The notes: generated by a model from the sequence alone, not told the origin. A stretch of 64,000 bases of DNA from Schleiferilactobacillus perolens DSM 12744 (GCF_001435585.1 NZ_AZEC01000001.1:248001-312000), one strand, 5' to 3'; positions 53,591-63,560 are shown, counted from the stretch's first letter. Numbers and translations: made by a program.

Positions 53591-53610
53591 GTGTACCACG
53601 GATGATACAC
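53591..53610 (-). promoter_or_regulatory. candidate RpiR operator
   Basis: An inverted repeat with 8-bp arms, one mismatch and a 4-bp spacer lies about 25 bp upstream of the rpiR-like start, in the intergenic DNA shared with the GH4 operon. Confidence 0.45.
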
Positions 53611-53751
53611 GTTGTGTCGCAAATGTCACATTTACCTGATCGCCGTTCTGGTGCCTGTTAGCGCCAATTGTATTCCCTTTCAGAGGCTCGCCAGCTAGAC
53701 TGAAAGATGAATTAAGGAATCGCTTACGGACACAGGGAGGAATTTTCAATT

Positions 53752-55101
53752 ATGGAAAAACGCAAAATTAAGATTGCCACAATCGGGGGCGGCTCGGGGT
53801 ATACGCCAGAACTCGTCCAGGGATTCTTGGATCGTTACGACAAGATGCCAGTGGCTGAACTTTGGCTCGTGGATGTACCGGCTGGGGAAAAGAAACTCCA
53901 CATTATTGGTGCCATGGCGAAACGGATGGTTGCTAAAGCAGGGGTACCGATGAAGATCGTCACCACAATGGATCGGCGGGCTGCTTTGAAGGATGCGGAT
54001 TTTGTCACGACGCAATATCGAGTGGGACAATTACCCGCCCGCATGAACGATGAGAACATCCCGGCAAAATACGGTTTGATCGGCCAGGAAACCAATGGTG
54101 CCGGGGAATTGATGATGGGATTACGGTCGATTCCCGTGTTGATTGATATTGTGCATGAGATGGAAGAACTGTGTCCCAATGCATGGTTGATCAATTTTGC
54201 GAACCCTGCAGGCATGATGGCTGAAGCGGTGACCCACTACACCAAGTGGACGAAAATTATGGGCTTATGCAACGGCCCTGATAACATCGTCCGAGACATT
54301 GCCAATGCCTTGAACGTCACGAAGGATCGCATCTATGTCGAATTTATTGGTCTGAACCATCTGGTCTTTGCCAAGCATATCTACCTGGATGGCCGTGAAG
54401 TCACCAAGCATGTCATCGATTTGGTGACTAGCCAGCAGCAGCGGGTCGACAATCCGGGCGTAGGTAATTGGAATACCGATTTCCTGCAAAGCTTGGGCGT
54501 TATTCCCATCAGTTATCTGCAATATTATTGGAAGACGCGCCAAGTCTTGGCAGAAGAAAAAGCAGCTATTGCAGGCGAGGGTTCACGGGCGGTCGTGGCC
54601 GAGCGGTTGGAGCAGCAGCTTTTTCATATTTACGAGAATCCAAAATTGACGACAGTACCACCGGAATTGAAGAAACGCGGCGGTTCTGGTTATAGCGAAG
54701 CTTCCTGTAACTTGGTGTACTCCATTTACGCCGACAAGCAAGACATGCAAACGGTGAATGTCCCGAACAATGGCGCTTGTCTCGATATGGCACCAGATGC
54801 CGTGATGGAACTGAACTGTGTCATTTCTGCCCATGGCGCATTGCCCGTGACGACTGGACATATGCCATCTTCCGTCGCTGGAATTGTTCAAGAAATGAAA
54901 GCTTTCGAAGTGGCCGCGTGCAAAGCCGCAGTGACGGGCGATTATGGGACCGCATTGAAAGCCATGACGATCAATCCGTTGGTGCACAGTGATGTGGACG
55001 CCAAGAAGCTGTTGGATGAAATGTTATTGGCCAATAAGGAATATTTACCGCAGTTTGATTTCAGCCAATTGGAGGGGAAAACACATGAAGAAGTTCATTA
55101 A
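53752..55101 (+). CDS. GH4 6-phospho-beta-glucosidase
   Basis: A 449-residue NAD+- and metal-dependent glycosidase of family GH4. The NAD loop IGGGSGYTPELVQGF is at the N terminus. Metal ligands Cys173 (LCNGP) and His203 (GLNHL) are present, as is NFANPAGMMAEAV. The CN(G/I)P context with LicH/CelF-like sequence favours phospho-beta-glucosides over alpha-glucosides. It hydrolyses the phosphorylated sugar delivered by the overlapping EIIC gene. The start follows GGGAGG. Confidence 0.9.
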   Translation: MEKRKIKIATIGGGSGYTPELVQGFLDRYDKMPVAELWLVDVPAGEKKLHIIGAMAKRMVAKAGVPMKIVTTMDRRAALKDADFVTTQYRVGQLPARMNDENIPAKYGLIGQETNGAGELMMGLRSIPVLIDIVHEMEELCPNAWLINFANPAGMMAEAVTHYTKWTKIMGLCNGPDNIVRDIANALNVTKDRIYVEFIGLNHLVFAKHIYLDGREVTKHVIDLVTSQQQRVDNPGVGNWNTDFLQSLGVIPISYLQYYWKTRQVLAEEKAAIAGEGSRAVVAERLEQQLFHIYENPKLTTVPPELKKRGGSGYSEASCNLVYSIYADKQDMQTVNVPNNGACLDMAPDAVMELNCVISAHGALPVTTGHMPSSVAGIVQEMKAFEVAACKAAVTGDYGTALKAMTINPLVHSDVDAKKLLDEMLLANKEYLPQFDFSQLEGKTHEEVH

Positions 55102-56362
55102 CAGTATCTTGCCGTTCTTCTTAAAAATCGGCAGCAACAATTACCTCACAGCCATCCGGGATGGGTTGTCCTTCACCGTGCCGTTTACCATTGTCGGTAG
55201 TCTGTTCTTGATCGTTGGGAACTTTCCAATTATCGCCTGGACGAATTTCATCAAGCCTTACACGCCAATGCTGAATTCAGTCGTGAATGTGTCCTTTGGT
55301 ATGCTTGGACTCATTTCTGCCATTGGTATTGGCTACTCGCTGGCCAAAAACTTCAAGATTGAGCTATTGTCCAACACGATTATTACCACCATTGCTTTTT
55401 TACTCGCCACGGTGGATAACAAGTTTCAAATTAGTGTCGCCAACCTCAGTGCGACTGGGATGTTTACAGCTATTCTAGTGGCAGTCTTGACTACGGTGGT
55501 TTCTCGCTTCGTCGTAGCCCACAATTTGACCATTAAATTACCGGATAGTGTTCCCCCAGCCGTGGCGCAGTCGTTTAACAGTTTGACGCCAGCAGCTCTG
55601 GTGTTACTGATTGTCTGGCTCATTCGGGTGGTCTTGCAGATCAACGTCAACGACATTTTACAGCGCGTTTTCCAACCACTGATTTTTGGTCTGAATACCA
55701 TTCCCGGATTGCTGGTCTATACCTTTATCGCCCTGGCGTTATGGTTGATCGGGGTCCATGGTCCCAACTTGTTGGCTGGCATTGTCACCCCTATTTTCTT
55801 AAGCAACATTGCCGCCAACATCAAGGCCTTCCAAGCCGGCCAAACGGTACCGTATGATGTCGCTGATGGGTTCTGGACGTTGTTCCAAAACATTGGTGGT
55901 TCCGGCTGTACGATCGGTCTGGTCCTGGCCATGCTAGTGGCCCGCAGCAAAATGTATCGGGATCTAGGGCGTCTGAGTATTGGCCCGGCCATCTTCTGTA
56001 TCAATGAACCGGTCATCTTTGGGTTCCCAATCGTCATGAATCCGATCATGGCCATCCCTTTTGTCGCAACCCCCATGATTCTTGGCGCCATGACCATTGT
56101 CTTCATGCGCTTAGGCTGGGTTGGCCGGATTGTGACTGAGGTGCCCTGGACGACACCGCCGATCATCGGACCATATCTGGCCACTAACGGCAGTATCGGC
56201 GCCGCGATCTGGTCCGCCTGCACGATTGTCATTTCCTACGCGCTGTACTTCCCGTTCTTCAAGATTTTGGATCGTAAGCAGAGTGCAGCAGAAGCGACAG
56301 AGGAGAAAAACAATGCGCCGGCATCTGCCAGTGTTGTGAGTGGAAAAGGAGCAACAGAATGA
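55085..56362 (+). CDS. PTS EIIC, lactose/cellobiose family
   Basis: A 425-residue permease. ATG 55085 lies behind GGAGGGG within the end of the GH4 gene (17-nt overlap), giving coupled translation. Motifs GVHGPNLLAG and NEPVIFGFPIVMNP are intact. EIIA and EIIB are missing from the operon, as with two other CelB-type EIICs in this window, so a shared EIIA/EIIB pair elsewhere is likely. Its substrate is inferred to be a beta-glucoside because of GH4. Confidence 0.88.
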   Translation: MKKFINSILPFFLKIGSNNYLTAIRDGLSFTVPFTIVGSLFLIVGNFPIIAWTNFIKPYTPMLNSVVNVSFGMLGLISAIGIGYSLAKNFKIELLSNTIITTIAFLLATVDNKFQISVANLSATGMFTAILVAVLTTVVSRFVVAHNLTIKLPDSVPPAVAQSFNSLTPAALVLLIVWLIRVVLQINVNDILQRVFQPLIFGLNTIPGLLVYTFIALALWLIGVHGPNLLAGIVTPIFLSNIAANIKAFQAGQTVPYDVADGFWTLFQNIGGSGCTIGLVLAMLVARSKMYRDLGRLSIGPAIFCINEPVIFGFPIVMNPIMAIPFVATPMILGAMTIVFMRLGWVGRIVTEVPWTTPPIIGPYLATNGSIGAAIWSACTIVISYALYFPFFKILDRKQSAAEATEEKNNAPASASVVSGKGATE

Positions 56363-57408
56363 ATAAACCATTAGTTGTCGCGATCGTTGGTTTCGGTAAA
56401 AGCGCGACCCGGTATCATTTGCCCTATCTGATTTATCGGGGGAATGTTCAGGTGAAGTACGTCGTGAATATTCAACCAGAACCGCAGCGCGAAGCACCAT
56501 ATAAAGAATTGGGCATCCAGTTTGTGGACAGTCTCGATCCCATTTTGGCGGACGACGAGGTACAACTACTGACGCTGTGCACACCTCCCGCGACCCATTT
56601 TCCATTGGCTAAGCAGGTGCTCAATGCGGGCAAGAACGTGATGGTGGAAAAGCCGTTTAGCGAAACGGCGGCGCAAACGGAAGAGCTGCTGCAGTTAGCG
56701 AAAGAAAAGCAGTTAGTCGCCATGCCGTTTCAGAATCGGCGATTTGATAGTGACTATCTGACGTTGAAGAAAGTATTGGAACGAGGGTACGTGGGCGAAC
56801 CATTAGAACTGGAGTCCCATTTCGATAAATATCGCCCCGATAACGCTGTCCATCAAGGCAAACCCCGCGACGGCTCGTTCTACGGCTTGGGTATCCATAT
56901 GCTGGATCAAGTGATTGCAGTGTTTGGCCGACCCCAATCAGTCGGTTACGATATTCGGGCAATTCAAAATCCGGAAAGTACCGTTGACGATTATTATGAG
57001 GCCAGTCTCTATTACGACCGCTTCAAGGCCATTGTTAAAACGAGTCCGTTAGTGGCAGCACCGTACCCGCGATTCATCTTGCACGGCACGAGGGGGTCCT
57101 ATATTAAGTACGACATCGACCAGCAGGAGAATGATTTGAAGCTGGGGATGAGTCCGATTACGACTGGATTTGGCCAGGATTCACCAGATCAGTTTGGGGT
57201 GGTGAAGTACCATAATCCGAGTGGGGACTGGATTACGAAGCAGATCCCGTCGGAACAGGGGGATTATGGACGAGTTTACGACAGTTTGTTCAATACGATT
57301 TTGAAGGGTGCACCCAAGTTGGTGTCGGATGAGGAGACATTGCTTGATATTGAGATATTGGAGAAGGGGGTGAGTCAGCCAAGCCCAAGTGTGGTGCGGT
57401 TTGGTTAG
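56359..57408 (+). CDS. Gfo/Idh/MocA-family oxidoreductase
   Basis: A 349-residue NAD(P)-dependent sugar oxidoreductase. It has an N-terminal Rossmann domain with VGFGKSATRYHLPYL and the EKPF motif (Lys of EKP, near residue 98), and a C-terminal alpha/beta domain with GSFYGLGIHMLDQV. The ATG overlaps the EIIC stop (ATGA). It probably oxidises or epimerises the aglycone or sugar released by the GH4 enzyme. The specific reaction is not evident. A terminator follows at 57438-57478. Confidence 0.87.
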   Translation: MNKPLVVAIVGFGKSATRYHLPYLIYRGNVQVKYVVNIQPEPQREAPYKELGIQFVDSLDPILADDEVQLLTLCTPPATHFPLAKQVLNAGKNVMVEKPFSETAAQTEELLQLAKEKQLVAMPFQNRRFDSDYLTLKKVLERGYVGEPLELESHFDKYRPDNAVHQGKPRDGSFYGLGIHMLDQVIAVFGRPQSVGYDIRAIQNPESTVDDYYEASLYYDRFKAIVKTSPLVAAPYPRFILHGTRGSYIKYDIDQQENDLKLGMSPITTGFGQDSPDQFGVVKYHNPSGDWITKQIPSEQGDYGRVYDSLFNTILKGAPKLVSDEETLLDIEILEKGVSQPSPSVVRFG

Positions 57409-57437
57409 TTGGATTTGGATCTTCCTATAGATGTGAC

Positions 57438-57478
57438 GAACCCGGAGGCGGATGACTGTGCCTCTGGGTTCTATTGTT
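57438..57478 (+). terminator. terminator after the GH4-EIIC-oxidoreductase operon
   Basis: A GAACCCGGAGGC stem pairs with GCCTCTGGGTTC, one wobble, 10-nt loop, followed by TATTGTTTT. Confidence 0.75.
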
Positions 57479-57537
57479 TTGAAGCTTATGGACTCAAATG
57501 ACACACGGACTCAGAAGGTTTAACAAAAGCACAAACA

Positions 57538-58212
57538 TCATTTAGACCTGTCCGGTCGAAATCTTAGAATATTGTTTTTGTGCTGTATATTTTGACCGTT
57601 TTCAGAGAATAAGTGTTCTATGCCTTTTGGCGTTTCATCTTGCACTGCGCGATTGTCTTCCAACATGTCTTTGTCTTGTGCGTACAAAATGATTTTCTCT
57701 ATCGAGGCAATCGATTTAGCGTAGGCAAACAAAATAAACTCGATACCATCTTTGGCCATCAGAGCATTGAGCTGCGCTGGTGAAAAAATTCGAGAATAAT
57801 TTTGGTAATAGTCTCGGAAAATGACGCTCAAGAACCGAGTATTTGTGATTAAGATAACGTGATCATTGAAAACACATACCTTGCGTAGTTGACTCAATTC
57901 GATTTTTACTGTGACGCGACTATTAGTCTGGATTTCTTTCAGCCTTAATTCTGGGATAGCGATGTCTTCTGGGGTAAGAACAGGTCTCGGATGCTTGGGC
58001 TTTTGGGTGATGATTCGAGCTATATCTTGCATGTCAGATTCGAATTTCACTTTGTCAATTTTTCGAAGATCATCATGCATGTTGTCAACGATCATTGTAA
58101 TAATATCGATATATTCATCGTAGTTGAAAATATCGTGACTAAAATTCATCCACGGGTGATGTGATGAATCAGTTCCCGCTGAAAGCACTTCAATTTCCTT
58201 CTCTTTTCTCAT
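57538..58212 (-). CDS. hypothetical protein beside the restriction-modification locus
   Basis: A 224-residue soluble protein starting at the ATG at 58210-58212 after GAGGGAGACAATACTA. It is acidic at the N terminus and mixed alpha/beta later (VTVKIELSQLRKVCVFNDHVIL; FLSVIFRDYYQNYSRIF). A basic tail ends FRPDRSK. No transmembrane segment and no motif that I recognise. Its codon use is AT-rich like the downstream restriction-modification genes, from which it is divergent, so it may be part of the same acquired island. A regulator or accessory defence protein is possible, without direct evidence. Confidence 0.65.
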   Translation of the reverse strand: MRKEKEIEVLSAGTDSSHHPWMNFSHDIFNYDEYIDIITMIVDNMHDDLRKIDKVKFESDMQDIARIITQKPKHPRPVLTPEDIAIPELRLKEIQTNSRVTVKIELSQLRKVCVFNDHVILITNTRFLSVIFRDYYQNYSRIFSPAQLNALMAKDGIEFILFAYAKSIASIEKIILYAQDKDMLEDNRAVQDETPKGIEHLFSENGQNIQHKNNILRFRPDRSK

Positions 58213-58452
58213 TAGTATTGTCTCCCTCGTTACATTGATACTAGCTTTAAACAACCAGTATAGTTATACAATTGCAGCTTACGACATGGATCAAATTGTT
58301 TCAATAGGTGTTGGGTATCAGCATGGCTCATCAAGTGGCCGGTAAAATCAATTACATAATTTTGCAATTCCCAAAGTCGTGCATGTCCCTTGGAAATGTG
58401 CGATAATTTCGGTTAGGAGCATTGAACATAAGTATGTGGGGAGCTAACCATT

Positions 58453-61400
58453 ATGAGCAAGAATTTTGACTATTTGAAGCTGAATGAAGACAGCAGCCAG
58501 TTTTTCCCAACGGCTATCGCTTCTGAACGGCAGTACGCAGCCGGTGAATATGACTCCGCAATGACTAATATCCGAAAAATCGCTGAAAACATTGCCGCAT
58601 ATGTCCTTGATCAGAATTTTCTAACAGTTAAAGGGGCTTACTTTGATAACTTGAGGATCATTAGCTCAAACAGGCTTGTTCCACGTAACATTCTCGACTT
58701 ATTCCATGAGATTCGCCGTAATGGAAATGCTGCCACTCACTCTTTGAATCAATATTCACAAAAAGAAGCGTTGAAGACATTACGCCAATTAACTGATTTG
58801 TTGTATTGGTTTTCAGAAAAATATTGTAATTTTCATGGTTTCAAACCAGTATTTCAGGAACCTCAACTTGAGGTGAATTACACAACATCTGAGCGGCGGT
58901 TGATTTATGTGCAGACGGCTGACAACACATCAGGTAAGTGGCCCGCCTTTGTTGGACGAGAAAAAGTTGGTGAAGCCACTGCTACTGCAGATCTAGAAAA
59001 GGATTGGCGTAAAAACAGTCAGGATTTACGCGATGTTGCCATGAAACGTATTCGAAGTTATATGGGTACATCCGGCGTACCTACAAAAGTTCAGTGGGTT
59101 GAGTTGGCTTATCGAGAAAAAGACAATTCTTGGTTTACTGATCATGATGTACATCGAGTATTAGACCGTTCTGGCGTTAAAAGAGATACTGAATTAAAGG
59201 AAAACGGTGGACATGAGTGGTTTGTTACTAATGTTGATACTGTAAAAAGCGCCATTTCTGCGGTTAAAGAGGGACGTGAATATATAAATGCAAAGTTCTC
59301 AACACAACCTCAAAAAATAGTACTTCGTCCAGAGCAACAAGAAGCAGTCAAAAAGACGAAAATTGTTTTTAAGACCCCAAGAAAAATGCTTTGGAATGCT
59401 AAAATGCGTTTTGGAAAAACTTTATCGGCTCTTGAACTAATTAAAGAAGAACAGTATGAACGAGTTTTAATTATGACCCACCGACCGGTTGTAAAAGATA
59501 GTTGGTTTGCGGATTTCAAGAAAATCAACATGGATTCGCTTGGTTACGTTTATGGCTCAAAAGCAAAAGGTGCAAGTCTCGAATACCTTGCTCAAAGTGG
59601 CAAACCATATATCTACTTTGCAAGTATTCAGGATTTACGCGGTTCAGCTGCGTTTGGTGGCCAAGTTGGAGTTAAAAATCAATTGGTTAAAGATATTGAT
59701 TGGAGTTTGGTGATTATTGATGAGGCGCATGAGGGAACACAGACAGAAATTGCGCAACGCGTAATTGATGGTGTAACAAAACAAAATACGCGCGTGTTGG
59801 AACTTTCAGGCACTCCATTTAACATTCTGGATCAATATGCACCAGATCAAGTTTATACTTGGGATTATGTCATGGAGCAGAGTGCAAAACGTGATTGGAA
59901 TAGCAAAGCGCACCCGGGTCAAAACAACCCTTATTTAAGTTTACCCAAGGTCTCAATGTATACATTTGAGATGAAGAACAACTTTTCTGATGATCGTTTT
60001 CTCGATGTCGATGATCGCTCTTTTAACTTTCATGAATTTTTTAAAGTTGATAAGAAGACAGGCCACTTTATTTATGAAAATAAGGTGATTCAGTTTCTGA
60101 ATAATATCACATCGCCCTCTTCGAAAAACAATTACCCATTCTCCACGAAAAAGTTTCGAGACGAATTGCGACATACATTGTGGCTGATGCCATCCAGAGA
60201 TGCTGCCAAAGCCATGAAAGAGTTGATGGAGAAACATCCTGTTTTTGGACATGAATATCGAATTATCAATGTAGTTGACCAAGATGACGACATGAACAAT
60301 ACTGATTCCGATTTGCTACGCGTTCGTAAAGCTATCGGCCCACATCCGGCTCGTACACGAACGATTACATTAACCGTTCGAAAATTAACAACGGGTGTGA
60401 ATGTTCCGGAATGGACAGCGGTATTTTTTCTGTCGAATACAAACAGTGCAATGCAATACTTGCAAGCGGCATTCCGCGCACAGACAGCATATTCTGATGA
60501 AGAATTTGGCATGAAAACCGATTGTTACATCTTTGATTTTGCTCCAGATCGTGCACTCACGGTCATGGCTGATGCAGCAAGTTTAAACACTGAAGCGGGC
60601 AAACTAGCTACAAAAGATCAAAAAGCAAAGATGGGCGAACTTTTGAATTTCTTGCCAATTATTGGAGAAATAGGGCAAGGAATGAAGCCATATAGAGTGG
60701 ATAGTCTGCTTACGCGATTAAAGCGGGTTTATGCTGAAAAAGCAGTGAGTAGTGGTTTTGACGACGATTCTCTATACAATGATAAATTCTTGCTGATGAG
60801 TAATGTAGACGTTTCTGCATTCAATGATCTGAAGGCGATAGTTGGAACAACCAAAGCACAAAAAAAGAAGATCTCAATTGATATAAATTCTCAAGGATTG
60901 ACGGATGAGCAATATGATGAGGCACTCTTCGCAGAGAAGAAGCTTCCAAAAGAACGGACTGAAGAGGAAAAGACACTATTAAAACGAACCAAGTTATTAA
61001 AAAAACAACGGAAAACGATGATTTCAATCTTACGTTCTATATCCATTCGAATTCCGATGATGATTTATGGAATGAAAATTGATATTGATCGAGACGTGGA
61101 TATTGACACGTTTATCCGATTAGTGGATTTAGAATCTTGGGAAGAATTTATGCCAAAAGGAGTAACAAAGGAAAAGTTTCGGGAATTCGCAAAATACTAT
61201 GATCCAGAAATATTCATTGAAGCAGGTAGAATCATCCGTCGAAGAGTTCATCGGTTAGATAAGATGCAGCCGCTAGATCGGGCTGCTGCCCTGGCTACAA
61301 TTTTCGGGACGTTCAAAAATCCAGACAAAGAAACTGTGTTGACGCCGTGGCGAGTTGTAAACATGCAATTAGGAATGACAATTGGCGGATATTCATATTT

Positions 61401-62844
61401 TGATAAACAATATGATCAAGAATTCGATAATACTAAATCGGTTAGACGCTGGATTGAAACTAATCAAACAGAGAAAACTTTTTCTTCACGGACAAGAATG
61501 TTGGATATCAATGCCAAAACTGGGTTGTATCCATTGTATTTGGCGACCTCATTGTTTTATTTAGCACAGAAGGAGCTTAATGAAGGGACTGCTGGGAAGT
61601 TTTCTTCATTTGATGAAGATAATCTGTGGCAGCGGATTTTACGCAATAACATCTTTGTTGTCGCAAAAACTCCAATGGCACAAACTATAACGCAGAGAAC
61701 GCTTGCTGGGTTCAAAGACTATTCCACGAATGTTGCGTATATTGGTAATGTTGTCAGTGAGGCAAAGGCAAATGTTGAATCAGGCGTTGACCACGTCAAG
61801 GAGGCTTTTGGTAACATGAAATTTGATGTTGTAGTTGGAAATCCACCGTATCAAGAAGAAGAAAGAGGTGGAAGCCTTAGTAAGAAACCGATATATAATT
61901 TATTTATGGATATGGCTTATCAATTAGCTGACAAAGCCGTGCTCATCACACCAGCGAGATTTTTGTTCAATGCTGGCGACACACCCAAAACCTGGAATGA
62001 AAAAATGTTGCACGATAAACATCTGAAAGTTGTTTATTATGAACGTGACAGTAACAAAGTGTTCCCACGAACAGATATCAAAGGTGGGATCGCAATTACG
62101 ATGCATGACACGACGCAAAACTTTGGTGAAATCGGAGTATTCACACCATACGCTGTTCTAAATAATATAGTACGAAAAGTTCGATTAGTTACCAAGGATT
62201 CGTTGTCTGACATCGGCTTTTCACGAACAAGTTATAAGCTGACTGAGAAAATGCATATTGATTTTCCGGAGGCTGCTGATCACCTAAGTGAAGGCCATAA
62301 ATATGATGTAGCTTCCAATATATTTGACAACCTTCCAAATATATTTATCAAAGACAAGCCAAATAACCATCACAGTTTCATTCGAATTTTGGGAAGAAGT
62401 AACGGAAAAAGAGTTTATCGCTGGGTGAGAAGAGAGTATATCAATGACCATCCAAACTTGGATAAATATAAAGTCTTGATTGCAAGCGCTGTTGGCAGTG
62501 GGCAGTTGGGGGAGGCGTTGAGCACAGTAATAGTTGCAGGTCCAGGTATCGGTCACACTGAAACCTTCATAAGCATTGGGTCGTTTGACTCCAGTTTTGA
62601 GGCTAATGCTGCGCTAAAGTATGTCAAAACAAAATTTGCACGCATAATGTTAGGCGTTCTGAAGGTGACTCAAAATGGTCCAATATCAGTGTGGCGAATG
62701 GTTCCACTGCAAGATTTCACACAACATTCAGATATTGATTGGTCTAAAAAAATTTCCGATATTGACCGTCAGCTTTTCTCTAAGTATGGGCTCAATAGTA
62801 AAGAAAGAGCTTTCGTTGAATCAACTGCAGTGGGGATGGTTTAA
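58453..62844 (+). CDS. single-chain restriction-modification-like protein: DUF4145/HEPN, GIY-YIG-like, SF2 helicase, adenine methyltransferase
   Basis: A 1463-residue protein. Residues 1-135 resemble DUF4145/HEPN (IRKIAENIAAYVL; IRRNGNAATH). About 148-260 resemble a T5orf172/GIY-YIG nuclease: LIYVQTA near 150, VGREKVGEA, an Arg in the helix RIRSYMG near 199, DHDVHRVL and EWF near 255. The SF2 helicase has Walker A AKMRFGKT near 315-322, DEAH near 422, SGTPFN and a motif VI-like AAFRAQTAY. The methyltransferase has TPWRVVNMQ near 964, a degenerate motif I LDINAKTGLYPLYLA near 1017, and catalytic NPPY near 1130. About 300 residues follow, probably the target-recognition part. Base composition is clearly more AT-rich than the neighbours. 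Expected role: DNA methylation and ATP-driven cleavage of unmodified phage DNA. The GIY-YIG call is tentative. Confidence 0.8.
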   Translation: MSKNFDYLKLNEDSSQFFPTAIASERQYAAGEYDSAMTNIRKIAENIAAYVLDQNFLTVKGAYFDNLRIISSNRLVPRNILDLFHEIRRNGNAATHSLNQYSQKEALKTLRQLTDLLYWFSEKYCNFHGFKPVFQEPQLEVNYTTSERRLIYVQTADNTSGKWPAFVGREKVGEATATADLEKDWRKNSQDLRDVAMKRIRSYMGTSGVPTKVQWVELAYREKDNSWFTDHDVHRVLDRSGVKRDTELKENGGHEWFVTNVDTVKSAISAVKEGREYINAKFSTQPQKIVLRPEQQEAVKKTKIVFKTPRKMLWNAKMRFGKTLSALELIKEEQYERVLIMTHRPVVKDSWFADFKKINMDSLGYVYGSKAKGASLEYLAQSGKPYIYFASIQDLRGSAAFGGQVGVKNQLVKDIDWSLVIIDEAHEGTQTEIAQRVIDGVTKQNTRVLELSGTPFNILDQYAPDQVYTWDYVMEQSAKRDWNSKAHPGQNNPYLSLPKVSMYTFEMKNNFSDDRFLDVDDRSFNFHEFFKVDKKTGHFIYENKVIQFLNNITSPSSKNNYPFSTKKFRDELRHTLWLMPSRDAAKAMKELMEKHPVFGHEYRIINVVDQDDDMNNTDSDLLRVRKAIGPHPARTRTITLTVRKLTTGVNVPEWTAVFFLSNTNSAMQYLQAAFRAQTAYSDEEFGMKTDCYIFDFAPDRALTVMADAASLNTEAGKLATKDQKAKMGELLNFLPIIGEIGQGMKPYRVDSLLTRLKRVYAEKAVSSGFDDDSLYNDKFLLMSNVDVSAFNDLKAIVGTTKAQKKKISIDINSQGLTDEQYDEALFAEKKLPKERTEEEKTLLKRTKLLKKQRKTMISILRSISIRIPMMIYGMKIDIDRDVDIDTFIRLVDLESWEEFMPKGVTKEKFREFAKYYDPEIFIEAGRIIRRRVHRLDKMQPLDRAAALATIFGTFKNPDKETVLTPWRVVNMQLGMTIGGYSYFDKQYDQEFDNTKSVRRWIETNQTEKTFSSRTRMLDINAKTGLYPLYLATSLFYLAQKELNEGTAGKFSSFDEDNLWQRILRNNIFVVAKTPMAQTITQRTLAGFKDYSTNVAYIGNVVSEAKANVESGVDHVKEAFGNMKFDVVVGNPPYQEEERGGSLSKKPIYNLFMDMAYQLADKAVLITPARFLFNAGDTPKTWNEKMLHDKHLKVVYYERDSNKVFPRTDIKGGIAITMHDTTQNFGEIGVFTPYAVLNNIVRKVRLVTKDSLSDIGFSRTSYKLTEKMHIDFPEAADHLSEGHKYDVASNIFDNLPNIFIKDKPNNHHSFIRILGRSNGKRVYRWVRREYINDHPNLDKYKVLIASAVGSGQLGEALSTVIVAGPGIGHTETFISIGSFDSSFEANAALKYVKTKFARIMLGVLKVTQNGPISVWRMVPLQDFTQHSDIDWSKKISDIDRQLFSKYGLNSKERAFVESTAVGMV

Positions 62845-63560
62845 TGACAGAAAGGATTATTAAATCGAATGAGCGGGTGAAAGAACATGGTGAAGTTTTT
62901 ACACCCAGACGAATCGTAAATTTAATGCTTAATCAAAAGGAGTTGAAGGCCCCATTATCATCGCTAAGTACAACCTTTCTTGAGCCAGCAGCTGGTGAGG
63001 GTGCTTTTCTTACAGAAATACTGCGAAGAAAGATGTTGCTGGCTGTACGATTGAGCAATGACCTTGACTCCTATGAACAGAATTCGTTAATTGCGCTATG
63101 CTCACTGTATGGGATCGAACTTATGGAAGACAATGTCAAATTGCTTGCCATGAATATGTATCAAACCTTTTTTAATCAGTATTCGAAAGAAGCAACTAAA
63201 TATGGAGGGAAAGTTAATACGCACGTAATAGAAAGTGCAAAGGTAATTATTTCCGCAAATATGGCGGAAGGAGATGCATTGAAACAAATCACGAAGGATG
63301 GACAACCTATTATTCTTAGTGAGTGGAAGCTTCTTCCAATCAAGAGAAATATAAGGAAGGTTCACCGAATAGAATATACATTAACTGCCATCATAAATAA
63401 TGAAGGACCAGTTGTTTCTGGCACCGTGGAAAGGACAAGCAAACAGCTGAGCTTATTTGCTGACGATGATCATAGTGAGACAAGTGCTGCATATGAGTTC
63501 TTGCCCGTTAAAATAACGGAAGTGTATAAGCAGAAGATGATTAAAACTGAGCCTCTATAA
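62844..63560 (+). CDS. half-methyltransferase partner with canonical SAM-binding motifs and no NPPY
   Basis: A 238-residue protein whose ATG overlaps the stop of the large gene by one nucleotide (TAATG). It opens with motif X (HGEVFTPRRIVNLML), then motif I (FLEPAAGEGAFLTEIL), a GIELMEDNV acidic-loop motif and EGDALKQ, all standard for N6-adenine methyltransferases. The chain then diverges into a basic, beta-rich tail and ends without the NPPY catalytic motif, target domain or stop-codon damage. The frame is intact and well translated, so this is probably a functional subunit and not debris. It may supply cofactor binding or regulation to the large protein, whose own motif I is degenerate. 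Confidence 0.75.
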   Translation: MTERIIKSNERVKEHGEVFTPRRIVNLMLNQKELKAPLSSLSTTFLEPAAGEGAFLTEILRRKMLLAVRLSNDLDSYEQNSLIALCSLYGIELMEDNVKLLAMNMYQTFFNQYSKEATKYGGKVNTHVIESAKVIISANMAEGDALKQITKDGQPIILSEWKLLPIKRNIRKVHRIEYTLTAIINNEGPVVSGTVERTSKQLSLFADDDHSETSAAYEFLPVKITEVYKQKMIKTEPL

